Assembly: GCA_012744295.1 (NCBI GenBank)
Contig: JAAYIB010000056.1
Location: forward strand, 1-7,183
Source: Acholeplasmataceae bacterium
GTDB taxonomy: Bacteria; Bacillota; Negativicutes; Acidaminococcales; Acidaminococcaceae
Reading direction: 5' to 3'
Length of the DNA: 7,183 nucleotides
In this document: in pieces, positions 1 through 6,067 of the stretch
Layout: every line of letters starts with the position of its first letter
Position numbering within the stretch: position 1 is the first letter of the stretch
The notes under the pieces: model-generated
Databases searched by the model: none
The model's input: the letters and a program-made list of their open reading frames with translations, nothing else
What the model was told of the DNA's origin: nothing
Program-made: the position numbers and the translations under genes

Positions 1-14
1 ACTTAATATTGCTT

Positions 15-118
15 TTCTTATCAAGAGCGGCGGAGGGACTGGCCCCATGATGCCCGGCAACCACGGTTGAGACCGTATGGTGCTAATTCCAGCAGACCAT
101 GCGTCTGGAAGATGAGAA
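15..118 (+). promoter_or_regulatory. SAM-I (S-box) riboswitch aptamer
   Basis: This is the leader of the methionine operon and should bind S-adenosylmethionine. The conserved S-box blocks are all present: AAGAG at 23-27, GAGGGACTGGCCCC at 33-46, GCCCGGCAACC at 52-62 and GGTGCTAATTCC at 79-90. The helices can be drawn by eye. P1 pairs 15-22 with 111-118, P3 pairs ACGGT (63-67) with ACCGT (72-76), and P4 pairs CAGAC (93-97) with GTCTG (103-107). The 3' strand of P1 (GATGAGAA) can instead take part in an antiterminator with the 5' arm of the following terminator, for example GAATG at 116-120 with CGTTC at 141-145. SAM binding should therefore favour termination. The promoter is mostly outside the window. 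TAATAT at 4-9 could be its -10 box, but no -35 can be seen. Confidence 0.96.
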
Positions 119-136
119 TGTGATGCAGATTGTTTG

Positions 137-166
137 CAGCCGTTCCACTCGAGCGGCTGTTTTTTT
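137..166 (+). terminator. Riboswitch expression-platform intrinsic terminator
   Basis: A 9-bp stem pairs 137-145 with 151-159, including one G-U pair at 143/153, around a 5-base loop. Seven T residues follow at 160-166. It lies 18 bases after the aptamer and 56 bases before metF, which is the standard arrangement for S-box transcriptional attenuation. Its 5' arm overlaps the sequence that could pair with the P1 3' strand, so the two structures exclude each other. Confidence 0.93.
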
Positions 167-190
167 ATTGTGGCCGCCGATAACCAAGAA

Positions 191-212
191 AGGAGACGCT
201 GCAAGCCGCAGC
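191..212 (+). promoter_or_regulatory. metF Shine-Dalgarno followed by a small hairpin
   Basis: AGGAG at 191-195 is the only good ribosome binding site before metF, but it lies 27 bases from the ATG at 223, which is too far for normal initiation. Between them GCTGC (198-202) can pair with GCAGC (208-212) around a 5-base loop. If this hairpin forms, the effective distance falls to about 12 bases. Hairpin-bridged initiation sites are known from phage T4; that it works this way here is inference. The in-frame CTG at 199 is too close to the Shine-Dalgarno to be a better start. Confidence 0.5.
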
Positions 213-222
213 AACGAACAAA

Positions 223-1083
223 ATGAAAATCAGCGAACTATTCACAAACAAGAAACCGGTTGTATCCTTTGAGGTGTTCCCGCCCAAGCCGGATTCACCC
301 TTCGCCACCGTGCTTGAGGCGGTGGACGCGCTCCATGTGCTTAAACCCGATTTTATCAGCGTTACTTACGGAGCAGGCGGCTCCACTCACAGCAAAACCC
401 TTGAGCTTGCGCAGCACATCAAAAACAAACTGGAGACGGAAGCACTTGCCCATCTGACCTGTATCAGCAACAGCAGTGAGGATATCGACAAGATTCTTGA
501 TGAAATTGCGGAAAGAAAACTGGAAAACATTCTCGCACTCCGGGGAGACCCTCCGCGCGACGGCGCCAAACAGCCCGTCAGCAAAATACACGCCTCAGAT
601 CTCATCAACCACATCTCCGGCCGCAGCGATTTCTTTATCGCCGCGGCGGCTTATCCCGAGGGGCATCCCGAAGCCGCCAGTCCCGAGCAGGATTTATGGC
701 GCCTGAAGGAAAAGGTGGATAATGGCGCGGGCTTACTTATTACACAGATCGCTTTCGACAACTCCTATCTGAAGTCCTTTCGCGAGAAGACCGCGGCAGT
801 CGGTATCAACGTTCCGATTACGGCCGGAATCATGCCGGTATTCAGCGCCTCTCAGGTCAGACATATCAGCATGCTCTGCGGCGCATCCCTGCCGCCTCCC
901 GTCAAGGCAATGCTGGATAAGTATTCCAACAATCAGGACGCTCTGCAATCCGCGGGCATCGAATACGCTTGCAGTCAGATTGACGAATTGCTTGACTACG
1001 GCTATGAGGGCGTACACATTTATACAATGAACAGACCGCTGCTGGCACGTGCCATTCTTTCAGGCACCGGCCTGCGGCGCTAA
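223..1083 (+). CDS. metF: Methylenetetrahydrofolate reductase
   Basis: MetF reduces 5,10-methylenetetrahydrofolate to 5-methyltetrahydrofolate, the methyl donor for methionine synthase, using FAD. It is a cytosolic single-domain TIM barrel. The 286-residue product has the normal bacterial length. Visible motifs are SFEVFPPK near the N terminus with the catalytic Glu17, TYGAGGST at 48-55, LRGDPP at 106-111 with the FAD-contacting Asp109, YPEGHPEA at 144-151, TQIAFD at 174-179 with substrate-binding Gln175, GIMP at 202-205 and HIYTMN at 265-270. Glu17 and Asp109 correspond to E. coli Glu28 and Asp120. The start fits the usual MKI...SFE N terminus of the family, although the Shine-Dalgarno is unusually distant. 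It is the first gene after the SAM riboswitch, and its stop codon overlaps the metY ribosome binding site. No RnfC2/MetV-type partner is visible, so it is probably the biosynthetic enzyme rather than an acetogenic Wood-Ljungdahl form. Confidence 0.96.
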   Translation: MKISELFTNKKPVVSFEVFPPKPDSPFATVLEAVDALHVLKPDFISVTYGAGGSTHSKTLELAQHIKNKLETEALAHLTCISNSSEDIDKILDEIAERKLENILALRGDPPRDGAKQPVSKIHASDLINHISGRSDFFIAAAAYPEGHPEAASPEQDLWRLKEKVDNGAGLLITQIAFDNSYLKSFREKTAAVGINVPITAGIMPVFSASQVRHISMLCGASLPPPVKAMLDKYSNNQDALQSAGIEYACSQIDELLDYGYEGVHIYTMNRPLLARAILSGTGLRR

Positions 1084-1095
1084 GGAGGGTCGAAA

Positions 1096-2373
1096 ATGAA
1101 ATCGGAAACGCTGTCCATACATGCCGGCCAAACACCGGATCCGATTACAGGCTCGCGGGCCTTGCCGATTTATCAGACTACCGCATACAGTTTTAAGGAT
1201 TCCGACCATGCCGCCAGACTCTTCGCACTCGAGGAAAGCGGCAATATCTACACCCGTCTTACAAATCCGACCACGGAAGTGTTCGAGAACAGGATGACGG
1301 CCTTGGAAGGAGGCACTGGCGCGGTTGCCTTTGCTTCGGGACATGCCGCTATTGCCGGCACTTTTTTGAATTTTTTACAGACAGGCGATGAAATCGCCAG
1401 TTCTTCTTCTCTATACGGAGGAACCTTTAACCTGCTGCAGCATACCTTGCCGCGCCTTGGTATAAATACGCGCTTTTTCGACGCACGTGACCCGGCCTCC
1501 CTGGAAAAAACAATCACGGGCAGCACCAAGGCCGTTTTTGCCGAAATGCTGGGCAATCCGCAAATAGACGTGCTCGACATTGAGGCAGCCGCGTCTATTG
1601 CCCACGCGCACGGCTTGCCGCTAATCATCGACAACACCTTCCTCACGCCTTATCTTTTCAGGCCGTTTGCCTATGGCGCCGATCTAATTGTTCATTCGGC
1701 AACCAAGTTCATTGGCGGTCACGGAACATCTATGGGCGGCGTAGTTACAGAAGGTGGATCCTTCGATTGGAATAACGGCAAATTTCCTCTGCTTGCCAGT
1801 CCGGACCCTTCCTACCACGGTTTGAACTATGCCGCCGACCTCGGAGCAAAAGCCTTCTCTACACGTCTTCGCACGCAGATTCTAAGAGACTACGGGGCAT
1901 GCGTCAGTCCCTTCAACAGTTTTCTCTTACTGCAGGGGCTTGAGACCCTGCACCTTAGAATGGCCCGCCATTCCGAGAATGCTCTTTCGGCAGCAAGGTT
2001 TCTGTCCGAACACGAGCAGGTTGCCTGGGTAAGTCATCCCGGCCTCCCAAGCCATCCCGACCACGCGAAAGCCGCCAAATACCTTACGCGCGGAGCCGGC
2101 GCCGTTTTCACCTTCGGCATCAAGGGCGGTCTTGTCGCAGGCAAAAAATTCATAGATTCCCTCAGACTTTTTTCTCTCTTGGCAAACATTGGCGATGCCA
2201 AGTCCCTTGTCATACATCCTGCCAGCACCACCCACTCGCAGCTTTCAAGCGAGCAAAGGTCCCGGTCCGGTGTTCCCGACGACCTGATACGCCTGTCCGT
2301 TGGTCTTGAGCACATCGACGACATCCTGGAGGATTTGGCTCAGGCGCTCGCAGCGTCAGGCAAACTCGATTAA
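1096..2373 (+). CDS. metY: O-acetylhomoserine sulfhydrylase (aminocarboxypropyltransferase)
   Basis: This PLP enzyme of the Cys/Met metabolism family condenses O-acetylhomoserine with sulfide to give homocysteine and acetate. The 425-residue length is typical of MetY and longer than MetB or MetC (about 380-400). Visible motifs are YTRLTNPT at 52-59, SGHAAI at 81-86, SLYGGT at 105-110, IIDNTF at 177-182 with the PLP-binding Asp179, [10 protein letters not shown] at 201-210 with the Schiff-base Lys204, GLETLHLRM at 281-289 and [10 protein letters not shown] at 374-383. The GLETLxLR segment and the long insert after the lysine (WNNGKFP region) favour MetY over cystathionine gamma-synthase. Its ribosome binding site AAGGAGGG (1082-1089) begins inside the metF stop codon and sits 6 bases before the ATG, so the two genes are probably translationally coupled. 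Having metA next to it supports the O-acetylhomoserine assignment. Confidence 0.94.
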   Translation: MKSETLSIHAGQTPDPITGSRALPIYQTTAYSFKDSDHAARLFALEESGNIYTRLTNPTTEVFENRMTALEGGTGAVAFASGHAAIAGTFLNFLQTGDEIASSSSLYGGTFNLLQHTLPRLGINTRFFDARDPASLEKTITGSTKAVFAEMLGNPQIDVLDIEAAASIAHAHGLPLIIDNTFLTPYLFRPFAYGADLIVHSATKFIGGHGTSMGGVVTEGGSFDWNNGKFPLLASPDPSYHGLNYAADLGAKAFSTRLRTQILRDYGACVSPFNSFLLLQGLETLHLRMARHSENALSAARFLSEHEQVAWVSHPGLPSHPDHAKAAKYLTRGAGAVFTFGIKGGLVAGKKFIDSLRLFSLLANIGDAKSLVIHPASTTHSQLSSEQRSRSGVPDDLIRLSVGLEHIDDILEDLAQALAASGKLD

Positions 2374-2393
2374 AAACAAAGGGGGTATCCCAA

Positions 2394-3320
2394 ATGCCGA
2401 TTCGCATAAAAAATGACCTGCCCGCCAAAAGCATCCTGGAAAAGGAAGATATTTTCGTAATGCCGGAGGAAAGAGCCGAAGCTCAGGACATCAGGCCTCT
2501 GAAAATCCTTCTGCTAAACCTGATGCCGACAAAAATAATTACCGAAACCCAGTTCCTGAGACTTCTGGGCAATACCCCGATACAGGTAGAGATTGACTTT
2601 GTCTGCACCTATACCTATACGCCTACCAATACGCCCGCCGAGCATCTTATAAAGTTTTATGAAGCATTTGATGATGTAAAGGACCGCCTTTATGACGGCA
2701 TGATCATCACAGGGGCACCGGTGGAAAACATGCCTTTCGAGGAGGTCGCATACTGGCAGGAGTTCTGCCGCATCCTCGAGTGGGCCAAGCGCCACGTTTA
2801 TTCCACACTCTACATTTGCTGGGCCGCACAGGCAGGCTTGTATTACCATTACGGCATACCCGAGTACGCCCTGCCGAAAAAAAAATCCGGGGTTTTCCCC
2901 CACACGCTAAACCCCAATTATGTCGACAAGCTCTTCAGAGGCTTTGACGACCTGTTTTTCGTACCGCATTCACGGCATACCGAAGTCCGCAGCGAGGATA
3001 TTGTGAAAAACAACCGGCTTAAGCTTTTGTCGGAATCACCAGTCGCCGGCGTCTTTGCGGTCAGCGACGATACGGGCCGGCAATTTTTTATCTGCGGCCA
3101 CCCGGAGTATGATCCGATGACGCTAAAGGCAGAGTACGAGCGGGATCTCGCTCAGGGCTTAAACCCTTCCGTGCCCCTGAACTACTACCCCGATGACAAC
3201 CCCTCACTGCCGCCTCTTGTCAGATGGCGCAGCACCGCCAACCTGCTTTTTTACAACTGGCTCAACCACTATGTCTACCAGGATACTCCCTATGACCTTA
3301 ATACTCTGTTAAACACTTGA
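2394..3320 (+). CDS. metA: Homoserine O-acetyltransferase (MetA/HTS family)
   Basis: This enzyme activates the hydroxyl of homoserine, the committed step of methionine synthesis. The 308-residue protein is full length for the MetA family, which has a class I glutamine amidotransferase-like fold. The nucleophile Cys142 lies in ICWAAQAG (141-148). The other catalytic residues are His236 and Glu238 in GHPEYD, matching E. coli His235 and Glu237. Residue 111, in [13 protein letters not shown], is Glu. In this family Glu111 goes with acetyl-CoA use and Gly111 with succinyl-CoA use, so the product should be O-acetylhomoserine, the substrate of the neighbouring MetY. Many databases would nevertheless label it homoserine O-succinyltransferase. 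The ribosome binding site AAAGGGGG (2378-2385) is 8 bases from the ATG and 20 bases separate the gene from metY, so it is the last methionine gene of the riboswitch-controlled operon. Confidence 0.95.
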   Translation: MPIRIKNDLPAKSILEKEDIFVMPEERAEAQDIRPLKILLLNLMPTKIITETQFLRLLGNTPIQVEIDFVCTYTYTPTNTPAEHLIKFYEAFDDVKDRLYDGMIITGAPVENMPFEEVAYWQEFCRILEWAKRHVYSTLYICWAAQAGLYYHYGIPEYALPKKKSGVFPHTLNPNYVDKLFRGFDDLFFVPHSRHTEVRSEDIVKNNRLKLLSESPVAGVFAVSDDTGRQFFICGHPEYDPMTLKAEYERDLAQGLNPSVPLNYYPDDNPSLPPLVRWRSTANLLFYNWLNHYVYQDTPYDLNTLLNT

Positions 3321-3345
3321 AGATACTGACAGGTGGGCGTAAAAT
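3317..3345 (+). promoter_or_regulatory. Putative sigma-A promoter for corA
   Basis: TTGAAG (3317-3322) and TAAAAT (3340-3345) are separated by exactly 17 bases. They match the -35 consensus at 4 of 6 positions and the -10 consensus at 5 of 6. The -35 overlaps the metA stop codon. Transcription would start near 3352, leaving a short leader that contains the corA ribosome binding site. No terminator is visible between metA and corA, so read-through from the methionine operon also remains possible. Confidence 0.45.
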
Positions 3346-3375
3346 AGAGTCAGACGGCAATGAGGAGGTTATGTC

Positions 3376-4437
3376 ATGCAAGGCTCGGTTGGAAACATTT
3401 CAGAAAAAACGGGAATGCCCCCCGGTTCCTTCATCTCGGTCGGAGTCAAGGAAAGCATTCCCGCAAAATTTACCGTTTATACCATCACTAAGCAGGACGG
3501 TGCCTCAAAGCAAGAGTCCGCAGTATTAACTGACGAACTGCTCAGACTTTCCGGGGATACCGTGACCTGGATCGACAGCCAGGGCCTTTCCGAACCCGGT
3601 TCGCTTCAGTTGCTTTTTGAAACCTTAAATGTTCCGCCGCTACTGCAGGAAGACATCATCAATACAAGACACCGGCCGAAAATCGAAGCCTTCGACAGCC
3701 ATCTGCTCGTTGTGACGAAGCGCATCGCTCTCGCTCATCGCAAGAAGCTTCACACGGAGCATGTCGCCATCGTTCTGGGCCCGGGTTATGTGCTGACCTT
3801 TCAGCCGCCGGTCAATGACAGCTTCCAAGGCGCGCGCGAGCGCCTGATGACGCTGAAGCCGCCTTACAGCAACACTGGCTACGTGTTTTACATGCTGCTT
3901 GACAACCTGATTGACGGACATTTCGCGATAATGGAACAGCTGCACCAAAGACTTGACCGTCTGGAGAACAAGCTCCTCGATTTAAAGGAAGAAACCGCTC
4001 CCCTTGAGGAAATCGGCGCTCTGAGACATGACATCGCGCTTGTCCGCCGCATCATAATACCTCTCCGGAAATTCGTGACTGACCTGCGTTTCAAGCGCGA
4101 GCAATATTTCGAGGCAAACATCGACCCGTATCTCACCGACTTAAGCGACCATGTCGAACAATTGGCGGAATCGTGCGAGGTCTATCATGAAACAATAACC
4201 ATGCTGATGCAGATTAATTCAGAGAATATTAATATCCGTACAAATGAAATCATGAAAAACCTGACGCTGATTTCCACCATCTTTCTACCTCTAACCTTCA
4301 TCACAGGCGTCTACGGCATGAACTTCGAGCATATGCCGGAGCTTGGCTTCGCATGGGGTTATCCTCTGTGCATAGCTTTCATGGGCCTGATTGCCCATTT
4401 TCTTTACCGCAATTTTAAAAACCGCAAATGGCTCTGA
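3376..4437 (+). CDS. corA: CorA-family divalent cation (Mg2+/Co2+) transporter
   Basis: CorA is a homopentameric inner-membrane channel for Mg2+ uptake that can also pass Co2+ or Ni2+. The 353-residue protein has the family layout: a large soluble cytoplasmic domain (about 1-290, with a charged, coiled-coil-like stretch at 185-245), then two C-terminal transmembrane helices at about 295-313 and 326-344. The signature YGMNF follows the first helix (GMN at 314-316), then MPEL in the periplasmic loop, and the protein ends with the basic tail KNRKWL. From memory, the MPPG segment near the N terminus, the EDIINTRHRPK segment (92-102) and the KWL end closely resemble Thermotoga maritima CorA. Asp93 and probably Asp255 fall where its regulatory metal sites lie. 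ATG 3376 is preferred because GAGGAGG (3362-3368) is 7 bases upstream; the out-of-frame ATG at 3371 is too close. Some family members export metal or prefer Co2+, so the substrate is not certain. Confidence 0.95.
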   Translation: MQGSVGNISEKTGMPPGSFISVGVKESIPAKFTVYTITKQDGASKQESAVLTDELLRLSGDTVTWIDSQGLSEPGSLQLLFETLNVPPLLQEDIINTRHRPKIEAFDSHLLVVTKRIALAHRKKLHTEHVAIVLGPGYVLTFQPPVNDSFQGARERLMTLKPPYSNTGYVFYMLLDNLIDGHFAIMEQLHQRLDRLENKLLDLKEETAPLEEIGALRHDIALVRRIIIPLRKFVTDLRFKREQYFEANIDPYLTDLSDHVEQLAESCEVYHETITMLMQINSENINIRTNEIMKNLTLISTIFLPLTFITGVYGMNFEHMPELGFAWGYPLCIAFMGLIAHFLYRNFKNRKWL

Positions 4438-4463
4438 GCCTAAAACGACTGAAAAAACGGAAA

Positions 4464-4507
4464 GGGACTGTCTCGAGTAGGTTTTAAAACCTATTCGAGA
4501 CAGCCCC
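4464..4507. terminator. Bidirectional terminator between corA and the facing oxidase gene
   Basis: This is a nearly perfect palindrome centred at 4485/4486. Eighteen pairs run from 4468-4485 to 4486-4503 with one G-U wobble at 4477/4494; the innermost pairs will open as a loop. After one A-C mismatch come three more G-C pairs. The plus strand continues with TACTTTTTC after the stem. The minus strand continues with CCCTTTCCGTTTTTTC. It can therefore stop corA transcription and transcription of the minus-strand oxidase gene, whose stop codon lies just 12 bases to the right. Confidence 0.9.
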
Positions 4508-4518
4508 TACTTTTTCGC

Positions 4519-5919
4519 TTAATTCATATTGAAAATCTTACCGGGATTCAAAATGTTGTTTGGATCAAGTGCCTTTTTAACGGCACGCATCATCTTCATC
4601 TCTACCGGATCCGTATATTTTTCCATGGATGCAAGCTTCTTGGCGCCGATGCCGTGTTCGCCCGAAAGTCTTCCTCCCTGGCTGTAAATGTAAGGATAAG
4701 CCTCGGCATGGAATCTTTCCAGCTCGTTTTCCCACTGTTCGTCGCTCATGTTCCCCTTCAGCATCGTGAAGTGAAGGTTGCCGTCACCGGCATGTGCGAG
4801 AGTGAATACCGTGAAGGGATAATCCTTCGCGACTTCCGTCAGGTGCTCAATCGTCGTGGCAATCTTTTCTACCGGCACGACCATGTCATCGGAGGAATTC
4901 ACAAGGCTGAGAACACGGGTCGATTCAAGACAGTTGCGGCGAATCTTCCAAACCCTGTCGTCCGCCTCGAGTACGTCCGTCGCGCCGTTGGCGTTGCACA
5001 GTTCGTCTAACTGCTCCATCTTTCTCTCAAGCTCGTCTTCGTTAAAGGTTTCAATCGTAATGATGACGTAGTGTCCGTCCTCGTAATGCGGCAGCTTCAG
5101 CTCACAGTAGTCACTGGCCGAACGCACGAACTCATTAGCCATAAATTCCACGCTTGTCGGATTCAGGCCCGCCTTGATCAAAACCGGCACGATGTCAATC
5201 GCTTTGTTTAAATCCGTAAAAATCGCAAGAATGTCAAGCTTATAGGGGGCAAGGGGCATAAGCTTGAGTGTCGCCTTCGTAATGATGCCCAAAGTTCCTT
5301 CACTGCCAATCACGAGCTGTTCGAGGCAATAGCCGGTTGACTTTTTCTTGAGACGCGCTCCTAAGTTCACAATGTCGCCGGTTGGCGTCACCACTTCAAT
5401 TTCATAGACCTGGTCACGGGTCGTACCGTAACGCACTGCCTTGTTGCCGCCGGCATTCGTGGCAATGTTGCCGCCGATCAGGCAGCTGTCGGAGCTGCAC
5501 GGGTCACCTGCGTAAAGGTAGCCTTTGCTGTTCGCCAGTTCCTGGATTTCTACCGTCCTGGCGCCGGCCTCAACCACCATATACATTGCATCTTCATTAA
5601 CTTCAAGGATTCTGTTCATGCGCTCAAGCAGGAGCACTATGCCGCCGCAAACCGGTATGGCACCGCAAGAAACGCTGGTTCCTGCGCTTCTTGGCGTCAG
5701 CGGCACCAGATATTTATTCGCAATCCGTACAACTTTCGCTACTTCCTCAGTGTTCGCCGGTGCAACAACGACTTCCGGCAAATGGTGAAAACGAACGTCG
5801 GTTTCTTCGTCCGTCTTATACTGATTTAATTTTTCAACATCGTTGTAAACATACTCTGCTCCTACGGCAGCCCTTAGCTCCTGCAAAACTTCTTCTGTTA
5901 CCGGCTTATAATTGCTCAT
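4519..5919 (-). CDS. FAD-linked 2-hydroxy-acid dehydrogenase (GlcD / D-lactate dehydrogenase-like)
   Basis: This soluble flavoprotein should oxidise a 2-hydroxy acid such as D-lactate, glycolate or 2-hydroxyglutarate to the 2-oxo acid. The 466 residues comprise a PCMH/VAO-type FAD-binding domain (about 40-225) and an FAD-oxidase C-terminal substrate domain (about 226-465). Motifs are PRSAGTSVSCG at 76-86, GDPCSSDSCLIGGN at 138-151, NAGG at 155-158, IGSEGTLGI at 204-212, HAGDGNLH at 376-383 with likely metal-binding His376 and His383, GEHGIG at 420-425 and DPNNILNPGK at 452-461. The glycine-rich FAD loop is unusual: GlcD normally reads close to PRGAGTGLSGG, but here Ser and Cys replace several glycines. 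AGGAG (complement of 5931-5935) lies 11 bases before the ATG. The gene has its own promoter and terminator, so it is probably monocistronic. No EtfAB, Fe-S partner or lactate permease is visible, so electron acceptor and substrate remain open. Confidence 0.9.
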   Translation of the reverse strand: MSNYKPVTEEVLQELRAAVGAEYVYNDVEKLNQYKTDEETDVRFHHLPEVVVAPANTEEVAKVVRIANKYLVPLTPRSAGTSVSCGAIPVCGGIVLLLERMNRILEVNEDAMYMVVEAGARTVEIQELANSKGYLYAGDPCSSDSCLIGGNIATNAGGNKAVRYGTTRDQVYEIEVVTPTGDIVNLGARLKKKSTGYCLEQLVIGSEGTLGIITKATLKLMPLAPYKLDILAIFTDLNKAIDIVPVLIKAGLNPTSVEFMANEFVRSASDYCELKLPHYEDGHYVIITIETFNEDELERKMEQLDELCNANGATDVLEADDRVWKIRRNCLESTRVLSLVNSSDDMVVPVEKIATTIEHLTEVAKDYPFTVFTLAHAGDGNLHFTMLKGNMSDEQWENELERFHAEAYPYIYSQGGRLSGEHGIGAKKLASMEKYTDPVEMKMMRAVKKALDPNNILNPGKIFNMN

Positions 5920-5972
5920 CGTATTCTACACTCCTACTAAAGTTTTTCTTTGCTGCGCTAACTTACCTAATG

Positions 5973-6001
5973 ATTTTACACTAATTAAAGCAAATTGTCA
6001 C
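5973..6001 (-). promoter_or_regulatory. Sigma-A promoter of the complete oxidase gene
   Basis: Read on the minus strand, GTGACA (complement of 5996-6001) and TAAAAT (complement of 5973-5978) are 17 bases apart. Each differs from consensus at one position. Transcription should start near 5966, giving a leader of about 45 bases before the ATG at 5919. The promoter lies directly after the terminator of the upstream paralogue, so the two copies can be expressed independently. Confidence 0.7.
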
Positions 6002-6020
6002 CTATCCGTAAACAATTCGC
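5990..6020 (-). promoter_or_regulatory. Inverted repeat overlapping the -35 box, candidate operator
   Basis: On the plus strand GCAAATTGT (5990-5998) is matched by ACAATTCGC (6012-6020), its reverse complement at 8 of 9 positions, with a 13-base spacer. The arms are 22 bases apart start to start, close to two helical turns, which would put both half-sites on the same face of the DNA. One arm covers part of the -35 hexamer and the other lies just upstream. That position suits a dimeric or tetrameric regulator, but no regulator gene is in the window and the protein class is unknown. Confidence 0.4.
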
Positions 6021-6023
6021 TGC

Positions 6024-6063
6024 AAAAAAAGAGTAATGTTTCTTTGGAAACATTACTCTTTTT
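6024..6063 (-). terminator. Intrinsic terminator of the upstream oxidase paralogue
   Basis: A perfect 12-bp stem pairs 6031-6042 with 6047-6058 around a 4-base loop. On the minus strand it is followed by seven T residues (complement of 6024-6030). It begins 4 bases after the stop codon of the partial oxidase gene. The plus-strand side also has five T residues (6059-6063), so the structure is symmetrical, but no plus-strand gene needs it here. Confidence 0.9.
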
Positions 6064-6067
6064 CAAC

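Noticed and set aside
1..14. Complete promoter for the methionine operon
   Set aside because: TAATAT at 4-9 could be a -10 box, but the -35 region is outside the window, so the call cannot be supported.
1096..2373. Cystathionine gamma-synthase (MetB) or beta-lyase (MetC)
   Set aside because: The length of 425 residues, the GLETLHLRM and [10 protein letters not shown] motifs, and the neighbouring Glu111-type MetA all favour O-acetylhomoserine sulfhydrylase.
3317..3529. A 70-codon frame starting at TTG and running through the metA-corA gap into corA
   Set aside because: It has a weak start without a Shine-Dalgarno, overlaps both real genes out of frame and has a low-complexity product. The Shine-Dalgarno at 3362-3368 belongs to corA.
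5990..6020. Rex or CRP binding site
   Set aside because: The TTGT and ACAA arms are 13 bases apart instead of the 10 expected for Rex, and the TGTGA/TCACA half-sites of CRP are absent. It is kept only as an unassigned inverted repeat.
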